This document shows positions 35,497 to 44,200 of a stretch of DNA of 64,000 nt, piece after piece (within the stretch, counting starts at the first letter, position 1; each line of letters begins with the position of its first letter). The stretch covers positions 62,001 through 126,000 of the forward strand of contig NZ_FOFF01000001.1 in assembly GCF_900110755.1 (NCBI RefSeq), written 5' to 3'. The notes under the pieces are model-generated. The model was not told the DNA's origin. It made no database searches and saw only the letters and a list, made by a program, of their open reading frames with translations. This DNA comes from Streptomyces sp. yr375. Its GTDB lineage: Bacteria > Actinomycetota > Actinomycetes > Streptomycetales > Streptomycetaceae. The translations under genes were made by a program, and so were the position numbers.

Positions 35497-36311
35497 CCGG
35501 CCGCCTCCGCCGCCACCCGCCCCGCCGCGTCCCCGACGAGCGAGAGGATGTGCCCGCCGACCGTCCCGGAGGCCTCCACGAGGACCGAGTGTTCGTGACC
35601 GGGGATCACCACGGTCCGGCAGTCCGGCAGCACCGCCCGCAGCCAGGGCGCGAGTTCGGCGAGGTCGGAGTCGCCGCCGTACAGACCCAGCACCGGGCAG
35701 CGCACCGCCGCTATCTGATCGTCCGTCAGGACCCGGCTGGCCGGGATGTCCCGGCCGAGGCTGGTCTCGCGGGCGAGCCGGGCCGCGCCCTTGGCCAGCC
35801 GGGCGGTGTTGGGGCCGCGGTGGGCGGTGATCCAGGCGATCGCGTCCGGCTCGTTGTGCGCGAGCTGGTTCACGACCCGGTCCAGGATCCCGCCGAGCTT
35901 CACCGCCCAGGCGGCGGTGGCCGGTTCGGACTCGATGAGGCTGACGCTCGCCGCGCGCCCGGGGTGCCGGGCCGCGAAGCCGAACGCGATCGTGCCGCCG
36001 TAGGAGTTGCCGACCAGGTGCACCGGGCCGGTCACCGCGAGCCGGTCGAGCAGCGCCGCCAGGTCGTCGACGTTGTCGTCCAACGTGTAGCCGTCGAGGG
36101 GCCGTTCACTGCGGCCGTGGCCGCGCAGGTCGTACATGACGACGTCGAGGCCGGCCGCCGCGAACGCGGGCGCGACGGTGAAGTAGTAGCTGGCCAGGCT
36201 GTCGGTGAGCAGACCGTGCACCAGCACCACGGTGGCGGTGGCCGGCCGGCCCGCCGGGGGGCCGAGCCGCTGTGCGTGCAACCGGACGGCGCCGGTGTCG
36301 ACCATCGCCAT
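35493..36311 (-). CDS. Alpha/beta hydrolase of the PKS operon
   Basis: 272 aa. VVLVHGLLTDSLASYYF is the oxyanion strand, GNSYGG the nucleophile elbow (Ser near residue 103), GLYGGDSDLAELAP supplies the acid and IPGHEHSVLVEASG the catalytic His. The group includes proteins acting as thioesterases or lactonases in polyketide pathways. It lies between the free ACP and the glycosyltransferase, and neither synthase has a terminal thioesterase. It is therefore the likely release enzyme, hydrolysing or transferring the finished chain from an ACP. Confidence 0.85.
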   Translation of the reverse strand: MAMVDTGAVRLHAQRLGPPAGRPATATVVLVHGLLTDSLASYYFTVAPAFAAAGLDVVMYDLRGHGRSERPLDGYTLDDNVDDLAALLDRLAVTGPVHLVGNSYGGTIAFGFAARHPGRAASVSLIESEPATAAWAVKLGGILDRVVNQLAHNEPDAIAWITAHRGPNTARLAKGAARLARETSLGRDIPASRVLTDDQIAAVRCPVLGLYGGDSDLAELAPWLRAVLPDCRTVVIPGHEHSVLVEASGTVGGHILSLVGDAAGRVAAEAAG

Positions 36312-36313
36312 GC

Positions 36314-36667
36314 TCAGCTCGCCCCCGCACCCTTCAGGCTGGTCACGACGTACTCGACGAGCCGGCCCACGGTCAGCTCGATGATCTCGTCGAACTCCAT
36401 GCCGGCCAGGAACTCGGCGAAGTTGACCCGGTCGCCGTACCGCTCCTGGAGCAGTCCGGCCAGGGTGACCAGGTCGATGCTCTCCAGCTCCAGATCGCGG
36501 TTGAACGTCGTCCGCATGCCGATCTCGACGTCGTCGACGCCGTACTCGTCCTCCAGAAGCCGCGCGAGCATGCCGGTGAGGTCGGCGAGGACGGACGCCT
36601 CGTCGGCGGTGACCTCGGCGGTGGGCTCGGCTGTGGGCGCGGGGGTGTGGGGAGTGGGGGAAGTCAT
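36314..36667 (-). CDS. Stand-alone acyl carrier protein
   Basis: 117 aa, acidic. A Pro/Thr-rich N-terminal tail of about 20 residues precedes the carrier fold. The phosphopantetheine serine is in DLELESIDLVTL (Ser63). The ATG overlaps the PKS2 stop (ATGA). The motif differs from the PUFA-type carrier embedded in PKS1 (DSIKR), so the two carriers are probably not interchangeable. The PPTase at the end of PKS2 is a good candidate to activate both. Confidence 0.9.
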   Translation of the reverse strand: MTSPTPHTPAPTAEPTAEVTADEASVLADLTGMLARLLEDEYGVDDVEIGMRTTFNRDLELESIDLVTLAGLLQERYGDRVNFAEFLAGMEFDEIIELTVGRLVEYVVTSLKGAGAS

Positions 36668-39600
36668 CGGGCGTCGTACTCCTCTGGGGTCGGGTGTCCC
36701 GTCGTCCATGCGACCACGTACGAACGGTCCGGCAGCCGGGGCGGGTTGGCGGCCGGTGCGCAGTGCACGGTGTAGGCGCGTTCCAGGCGGCCCGCGACGG
36801 TCAGCCGGTCGCCGGACGGTGTCGTGTCGAGGACCGTGAAGTCCCTTGGCCGGCCGCCGAATCCGGTGCCCTCCGCCTTGGCGACGGCCTCCTTCGCCGC
36901 CCAGAACCGGGCGAACCATCGGGCCTCGGAGTCGCCGGTGTCGGTCGACAGGCTTTGCAGCAGCCGCAGTTCGTCCGTGCCGAGGGCTGCGGCGAGGGTC
37001 TCCGGGGTGCGGTCGGTGACCTCGGCGATGTCGATCCCGGGGCCGGGGCCCGGTGTGTGCGGCCGGACGATCGCGACGCCCGCCTCCGCGCAGTGGGCCA
37101 GCGAGACGTCCAGCGCGGGCAGGACACGACCGTGCACGCCGGTGACGTACGGGCGGCCCGCCTCGTCGTTGTGCACCCGCAGTTCCGCCGGGAAGACCGG
37201 GCCCTCGCCCTGGTCCCACAGCCACTGCCGGACCGCGTCCTTGACCGCGATCCGGCCCAGCAGCCACTGCCGACGTCCACGCGGCGGATGCTCGGCGTAC
37301 TGCGAACGCTCCACGCCGCCAAGGGAGTTGCGCATGATCAGCTCGCGGGACGCCAGGTCCGGCCACCGCTCGTGCAGCAGTTGCCAGCCGCCGGGCCGGG
37401 CCTCGGACAGGGTGTTGAACTCCGGGAACCGCTCTACGGGTTTGGTCGTGGGGTCGTTGTCGAAGCGGCGGTCCTGCCAGCCGTACAGCTCCGCCCACAC
37501 CGCGCCCCCGACCGTCAGTTGGACGTCGGCCTCCAGGAACGTGTCGGTGAGGCCGGTGATCCGCACCAGGCAGCCCACCTCGGTCCCCGGTACCGGATGC
37601 GGCCCGTGGAACCGCGTCTCGCGCATCCCGACCGGGAACACGACCGTGCGCTCGGTCCGGGTCGCCATGATCCAGTAGCCGAGGATCTGGCCGACGTTGT
37701 CCAGCAGCGCGCCGGGCGCGGGCGGGGTCGTGATGACTCCGCGCACGTGGCGGTCGCCGATCGCGGTGAGTTCGGTGACGCCCTGGAACGCCGGGCCGTG
37801 GAACATCCAGCGCTCGTCGTAGAGCTGGGCGGCGGTGTGCTCCGGGGCGCGCTCGGTGCCGGGGTCGACGGGCCAGGGGGCGGGGGAGGGCGCGGGGTAC
37901 GCCGGGGCCAGTTCCACCGTGGCGCGGGCCCGGGGACCGAAGGAGACGGCGAGCCGGTGCGGGGCCTCCGGGACCTGCGGGACCTGCGAGTCCTCTGGTG
38001 CCTGTGGGTCCTCGGGGGTCACGGTCACCGGTACGTCGACGGCGGGGGTGGCGGTGAGCCACTCCTCGAACCGCGCGCCGTGCACGGCGACCGGCACCGC
38101 GCCGGGTGCCGATACCTGAGCCGCGTGCACTGCCGCGTCCACGATGTGCTGCACGATCGTCGTCGCCGGGACGACCGGCCACCGGTCGGCGACATCGGGC
38201 CAGCCGGGCCGCTGCGGGAAGAAGCAGTGGTCCAGGAGGTAGGGCATGGTGTCGGGGGAGACGTGGGCGGTGGTGTGCGTCGGGCCAACTGGCTGCTGTG
38301 GTGCGGGGGTTGCGACCCTGCTCGTTCTGGTGGTCATGAGGGCCGCGGCCGTGTCCGCCGTCTCGCGGAGCAGGGCGCTGAGTTCGGCGGCCATCGGCGA
38401 GCGGGCGACGAGGGCGTCCAGCGGTGATGGTCCGCTGACGCTTGCCGTACGGGCAGGGGCGGCTGCGGAACGGAGCTCGGCCTGTAGCTCGGTGAGTCTC
38501 TCGGGCGCGAGGGAGATCAGGGAGCCCCCCAAGTCCAGCTGCACCGAGGGACGTTGGGGTTTGGCGGTGTCCGCCGCAGGCCTCAGTGAGGGTGCCACCG
38601 TCGCCCCGGCTGCCCACAACGCGGTAGCAACCCGGCGGAGTTGGGCGAGGCCGGTGCGGTGGGGTGAGTTGGCGGCGACGACCAGGTGGTCGTGGCCGCC
38701 CAGGGTGTCGCCGACGAGGGAGCCGAGCTGGCCGGGGCCGACCTGGACGTACACCCGGTGCCCGGCCGCGTACAGGGACTCGGCCAACTGCCGGAAGCGG
38801 ACGGGTTCCAGCAGGTGCCGGACGAACAGGGACCGGATCCCCGCCTCGTCCGAGGGGAACGGCGCGGCGGTCGTCCCCGACCAGACCGGGGTGTGCGGCG
38901 GATGCAGCCGGAACCGGTCGGCGGCCTCCTTGATCGGGCCGAGATGGGGTCGGAGCATCGGCGTGTGGAAGCCCGACCGGAACGGCAGCACCTGGCTGAG
39001 GACACCCCGGGCGCGGAAGGCCCGTACGAAGGTGTCGACCGCCGCTTCCGGGCCGCACACCATGGACTGGCCGGGCGCGTTGTCGTGCGACAGCACGAGG
39101 CCCGCCGCCGTCCCGCCCGCCTCGCGCAGGGCGGTCAGGACCTGTTCGGCGGACGCGCCGATCGCGCCGAAGGCGAGCCCGGGGACCGTCACCGAGTCCG
39201 GGTCGAAGCCCGCCATGAAGGCGTCGACCTCGTCCCCGGCGTACAGTCCGGCCGCCGCCATCGCCGTCCACTCGCCGACGCTGTGCCCGGCGACCGCGTC
39301 CGGCACGATCCCGCTGCGGCGCAGCGCCGCGTCGAGGAGGCGGCCGACGGCGACGACGCCGAAGCCGTGCCGGCCGACGTCGCCGGTCCGGTCCTCGTCG
39401 ACGGGGAGGGCCGATATCCCGAAGTGGGCTGCCACGTCGTCGACTTGGGGGGTGAAGTCGCCCTCCAGGCCGGGGAACAGGAACGCCAGCCTGCCGTGGC
39501 CTTCGCCCAGCAGCGGGCTCGGCCGGAACCAGACGTCGCTGCGACCGTGCCAGGGCCGCTGTTTGGCGATCGCGCGCCGGGCCAGGGCGAGGCGCTTGGC

Positions 39601-41253
39601 GGTCGGGTCGACGATGCCGAGCCGGGCCGGGCCCGCGTCCGGATGCGGGTGGGCGGGGTCGAGTCCGGCGGCCCGTACGGTGCTGTCGTCGGCGTCCAGG
39701 AGGGCGGCGAGGTGGGTGGGGGAGTCGGCGGCGAGCAACAGGATTCGCTCGGGTTCGGTGACGTGAAGCGCCGGACGGGCCGGGGCGACGGGACGGGGCC
39801 CGCGCGCACCCGGTGCCTCCTCCAGCACCACGTGCGCGTTGATCCCGCCGAACCCGAACGCGTTGACGGCGGCCCGGCGTACGGGCTGTGCGGCGGTGGT
39901 CTCCCAGTCGGCGGCCTTCTCCAGGGTGCGGAACCGGGTGCGGGCCAGGGCCGGGTGCGGATCGTCGCAGTGCAGCGTCGGGAGCAGGGTGCGGTGGTGG
40001 ACGGCGAGCGCGGCCTTGACCAGGCCGGCGACCCCGGCGGCGGGCATGGTGTGCCCGATCATCGACTTGACCGACCCGAGTACCGCGTCACGTTCACCTT
40101 CCCCTTCACCTGCCCCTTGGCCTTCACCGTCGGCGGGGCCGAACACCTCGGCCAGCGTGGTGAGTTCGGCGTTGTCGCCCGCCGGGGTCGCGGTGCCGTG
40201 CGCCTCCAGCAGGCCGATCGAGCCGGGTGCGGCGGGGTCGAGCCCGGCGGCCCGCCAGGCCTGCCGCACCGCCTGCGCCTGACCGCCCGGATCGGGGTTG
40301 ACCAGCCCGGCCGCCCGGCCGTCGCTCGCCACTCCGGTGCCCCGGATCACGGCGTAGATCCGGTCGCCGTCGCGCTCGGCGTCCGCGAGCCGCTTGAGGA
40401 CGACGACGCCCGTCCCCTCACCGATCAGGATGCCGTCGGCGTCCCGGTGGAAGGGGCGGCTGCGCTGGCTGGGGGAGAGCGCGCGAAGCTGCGAGAAGAC
40501 GCTCCACAGGGTGATGTCGTGGCAGTGGTGGACGCCCCCGGCGAGCATCAGGTCACAGCGCCCGGAGGCGAGTTCGCCCACCGCCTGGTCCACGGCGACC
40601 AGCGACGAGGCGCAGGCCGCGTCCACTGTGTACGCCGGTCCGCGCAGGTCCAGCCGGTTGGCGACGCGGGACGCGGCGAGATTGGGCACCAGCCCGATCG
40701 CCGACTCGGGACTGTCCGGACCGAGCCGCTCGGTGAACGCCGCTTGCACCCGGTCCAGTTGATTGCCCGTCAGATCGGGCAGCAACTCGCCCAGTGTGCG
40801 CACGAGTTGGCCCGCCGTCCGGACCCGCTGGTCGAGCCGGACCAGGCCAGGGGTGAGATAGCCGCCCCGGCCGAGGACGACGCCGACGCGCCCCCGGTCC
40901 GGCAGCCGGTCCGTACCGCCCGCGTCGTCGAGGGCGGCCGAGGCCACGTGCAGGGCGATCAACTGGTCGGGCTCGGTCCCGGCCACCGAGTTCGGCATGA
41001 TCCCGAACCGGGTGACCTCCACCTCCGCCAGTCCGTCCACGAACCCGCCCCGCCGCGCGTACACCCGGTCCGCGACGGCCGGGCCGGACGCGCTGCCGGG
41101 ACGGTAGTACTCGGCGTCCCAGCGCCCGTCCGGCACCTCCCGGATCGCGTCCACGCCGTCCCGCAGATTCCGCCAGTACGCGTCCAGGTCGCCCGCGCCC
41201 GGCAGCAGCACCGCCATCCCGACGATGGCTACCGGGACTTGACGGGCCGTCAC
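36664..41253 (-). CDS. Iterative type I synthase subunit 2: KS-AT-DH-PPTase
   Basis: 1529 aa. KS at about residues 5-455: active Cys214 in VDAACASSL, His motifs EAHGTAT and GHTMPAAG. AT at about 565-885: catalytic Ser in GHSVGEW near 657, with PGQG replaced by PGLEG. DH at about 1000-1260: DHCFFPQRP holds the catalytic His and LLDNVGQ the Asp/Gln. The C-terminus is a Sfp-type phosphopantetheinyl transferase, with GIDIAEV near 1406 and WAAKEAVAKAEG near 1454. No ACP inside; a free ACP gene overlaps its end. GTG start overlaps the PKS1 stop. The organisation resembles PUFA synthase and hglE-type complexes. Confidence 0.9.
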   Translation of the reverse strand: MTARQVPVAIVGMAVLLPGAGDLDAYWRNLRDGVDAIREVPDGRWDAEYYRPGSASGPAVADRVYARRGGFVDGLAEVEVTRFGIMPNSVAGTEPDQLIALHVASAALDDAGGTDRLPDRGRVGVVLGRGGYLTPGLVRLDQRVRTAGQLVRTLGELLPDLTGNQLDRVQAAFTERLGPDSPESAIGLVPNLAASRVANRLDLRGPAYTVDAACASSLVAVDQAVGELASGRCDLMLAGGVHHCHDITLWSVFSQLRALSPSQRSRPFHRDADGILIGEGTGVVVLKRLADAERDGDRIYAVIRGTGVASDGRAAGLVNPDPGGQAQAVRQAWRAAGLDPAAPGSIGLLEAHGTATPAGDNAELTTLAEVFGPADGEGQGAGEGEGERDAVLGSVKSMIGHTMPAAGVAGLVKAALAVHHRTLLPTLHCDDPHPALARTRFRTLEKAADWETTAAQPVRRAAVNAFGFGGINAHVVLEEAPGARGPRPVAPARPALHVTEPERILLLAADSPTHLAALLDADDSTVRAAGLDPAHPHPDAGPARLGIVDPTAKRLALARRAIAKQRPWHGRSDVWFRPSPLLGEGHGRLAFLFPGLEGDFTPQVDDVAAHFGISALPVDEDRTGDVGRHGFGVVAVGRLLDAALRRSGIVPDAVAGHSVGEWTAMAAAGLYAGDEVDAFMAGFDPDSVTVPGLAFGAIGASAEQVLTALREAGGTAAGLVLSHDNAPGQSMVCGPEAAVDTFVRAFRARGVLSQVLPFRSGFHTPMLRPHLGPIKEAADRFRLHPPHTPVWSGTTAAPFPSDEAGIRSLFVRHLLEPVRFRQLAESLYAAGHRVYVQVGPGQLGSLVGDTLGGHDHLVVAANSPHRTGLAQLRRVATALWAAGATVAPSLRPAADTAKPQRPSVQLDLGGSLISLAPERLTELQAELRSAAAPARTASVSGPSPLDALVARSPMAAELSALLRETADTAAALMTTRTSRVATPAPQQPVGPTHTTAHVSPDTMPYLLDHCFFPQRPGWPDVADRWPVVPATTIVQHIVDAAVHAAQVSAPGAVPVAVHGARFEEWLTATPAVDVPVTVTPEDPQAPEDSQVPQVPEAPHRLAVSFGPRARATVELAPAYPAPSPAPWPVDPGTERAPEHTAAQLYDERWMFHGPAFQGVTELTAIGDRHVRGVITTPPAPGALLDNVGQILGYWIMATRTERTVVFPVGMRETRFHGPHPVPGTEVGCLVRITGLTDTFLEADVQLTVGGAVWAELYGWQDRRFDNDPTTKPVERFPEFNTLSEARPGGWQLLHERWPDLASRELIMRNSLGGVERSQYAEHPPRGRRQWLLGRIAVKDAVRQWLWDQGEGPVFPAELRVHNDEAGRPYVTGVHGRVLPALDVSLAHCAEAGVAIVRPHTPGPGPGIDIAEVTDRTPETLAAALGTDELRLLQSLSTDTGDSEARWFARFWAAKEAVAKAEGTGFGGRPRDFTVLDTTPSGDRLTVAGRLERAYTVHCAPAANPPRLPDRSYVVAWTTGHPTPEEYDAR

Positions 41254-44200
41254 CAGCCCGAGGCGGTGTAGACGACGGCAGTGGCCGACTCCTCGCCCCA
41301 GGCGAGCTCCCGCAGCAGCGCGGCGGTGCCCTCCTCGGGGTCGATCAGCCGGATGCCGCGCCGGGCGTACTCACGGGCCAACTCCGCCCCGACCATGCCG
41401 CCGTGACCGGCGGCGGGCGCCCACGGACCCCAGTGCACGGTCACCGCGCGATGCCCGCCGCGGGCGGCGAAGGCCGCGCCGAGGGTCTCCAGCGCGTCGT
41501 TGGCGGCGGCGTAGTCCACCTGGCCCCGGTTGCCCAGGACCGCGGAGATCGAGCCGAACAGCACGGTGAACGCGGGTGCGGCGGGCAGTTCCTCCAGCGC
41601 GGTGAGCAGGGCGTCCGCGCCGGTCGCCTTCGTGCCGTAGACCCGCTGGAAGGACTCGGCGGTCTTCTCGGCGACGAGCCGGTCCTCGATCACCCCGGCC
41701 GCGTGGACCACCCCGTCGAGCCGGCCGTGCTCGGCGTGGATCTCCTTCACCGCCTGGAGCACCGCCGCGGGCTCCCGGAAGTCGACGGAGCGGTAGCGCA
41801 CCCGGCTGCCCAGCGCGGTGAGTTCACTCAGCGTCGCGGTGATCTCCCGCTGGGCCAGCAGGAGTTCGGCGGCGCGGTTGATCTCGACCGGCTTCATGCC
41901 GCCGCGGGCGGCGAGCGCCGCGCGCAGTTCGGCCGGGGTGCGCGCGGCCACGGTGTCCGCGGCCTCGGGACCCTCCGGGGCGGGGGTACGGCCGAGCAGT
42001 TCGAGACGGCAGCGGGCGGCACCGGCGAGCGCGGCGGCGAACTGCGCGGTGATGCCCCGCGCGCCGCCCGCCAGCAGCACCACCGAGTCCCGGTCCAGCC
42101 CGAGCGCGGCGGCCTCCGCCGCCCCGTCCCCGGCCGGTCCCGCGCCCGTGCTGCCGAGCGCGCCGAGCGGCGCGTCCACCAGTTCGAAGCCATGCCGGCC
42201 GGCCGCCGTCCGCAGCACCACCGGGGTGCGGTCCGGCGCGACGGCCTCGGCGACCACCGCGTCCGCGACGGCGGACGGCGAGGCGTCGGCGAGGTCGACG
42301 ACCCGGGCGAGGGTCTGCGGGTACTCGTGAGCCACGGTCCGGAACAGGCCGCGCAGCCCCGCCGTCCGGGCGTCGGGCGCGTCGTCGTCGACGCCCCGGA
42401 CGGCCAGCAGCCAGCGCGGACCGCGCGCCAGGGCCGCCTTGAGGACGGGGAACGCGTCGGGCAGGACGGGCGTGTCGTCGGCGGCCGGGAGGGCCCCGAG
42501 GTACAGCACGCCGTCCACCTGCCCGTCCGCCTCCGACAGGACGTGATCACGGGCGCGGACGTCGACCTCGGCCCCGTGCGACACCAGTCGCGTGGTGACC
42601 TCGGCGGAGTCCTCCCCGAGGACGGTCCAGCGGGTGCCGGAGAGGACGCTCGCCGGGTCGGCGGGGGCGTCGGCGAGCAGGACCGGCGTCAGCACGAGCC
42701 GCCTGGGCGGCTCACCGGTCACCTTCGAGGTGGCCTCCTCCGTGACCTCCGCGGCCGGTACGGGCTTCCCGGCCACGGTGGATTCACCGGACTCGGTCGC
42801 CGGTGCCCCCAGTCGGGCCGTGAGCCAGTCGGTGACCGCGGCGGCCGTGCGCGCCTTCGTCAGCTCCTCCAGCTCGTCGTCGTCCATCGCGGTGAGGTCC
42901 GCGCCGGCCCCGCCGCCCAGCCGCTTGGCCAACTCGCCCGCGATCTCGGCCCGTTTGATGGAGTCGACGCTGAGGTCCGCCTCGAGGTCGAGGTCGGGCT
43001 CGATCATGTCGATGGGGTAGCCGGTGCGTTCGCTGATGATCTCCAGGACGAGCTGCTGGACGTCGGTCGTACCGGCCGGCTCCTCGATGGCGGGCACGGC
43101 GGCCGGGTGCGCCGCCGGGGCCGCCATCTCGGGCTGCGGACTGGGGAGTTGCGGTACGACCTGGACGACCTGCGGCGAGGTCACCAGCACGGGCGAGGCG
43201 ATCTGCGCGCTCGGGGTGGACCCCAAGTAGGTGAGCAGCACGTCCCGTTGGGCGGCGATCATCTCCCGGCTGGTGCGCAGGAATTCGGAGATCAGCGCGT
43301 CCCCGTCGGACGGGACTCCGTGCGCAGGGTTCGTCGTCACAGTCGTCGCTGTCCTTTCGGCGGGGTCCACGACTCGTCGGGCCGGTGCGAGCGCACCGGG
43401 CAGGAGGGCGCCGGCGGCGGTGCGGACCAACTGCCCGTCGACCGTCCAGCCGGGCCGCTTGGGCACCGGGGTGCGGACGGCGTCCACCGCGTCCCGGCCG
43501 CGCAGCAGCCACCCGGTGCGCACCGGCTGCCCCGCGACGGCGAGCCTGGCCAGCGCGTCGAGCCAGTCGCGCAGTCCGCCGCCGGGCCGGGGCTCACAGG
43601 CCACCGTGCGGTGCGGACGGTCGCCGAGGATCTGCCCGACCAGCCGGGTCAGCACCGACCCAGGACCGGCCTCGACGAAGACCCGCGCCCCCGCCTCGTA
43701 CATCGCCTCGATCTGCTCGACGAACGCGACCGGCGCGCCGATCTGGGCGGCGAGTTCGGTCCGTACCGCGTCCGCGTCGAGCGGGTACGGGGCGGCCGTG
43801 CGGTTGGACCACACGGGGAACTCGGGCGCGTGCACCGGGCGGGCCGCGAGCGCCCCGGCGAACCGGTCGCCGGCCCCGGCGACCAGCGGGCTGTGGAAGG
43901 CGCACGCGACCGGGATGCGCTTGGCCCCGAGACCGGCCGCGCGAAGCAGCCGTGCGGCCTCGGCGACGGCGTCGGACGGCCCCGAAATCACCGTCTGCGT
44001 GGGCGAGTTGCGGTTGGCGACGACGACGGAGTCCGGCGCGGCCGTCGTCTTCAGCGCCTGCGCCACCTCCTCGGCACCGGCCGAGACGGCGGCCATGGTC
44101 CCGGGATCACCGTCACCGGCCGTGCGGGACCCGGCGGCTTCGAGGATCGCCGCCGCCCGCTCCGCGCTCAGCTCCAGCAGGGTTTCCGGGGTCAGGGCGC

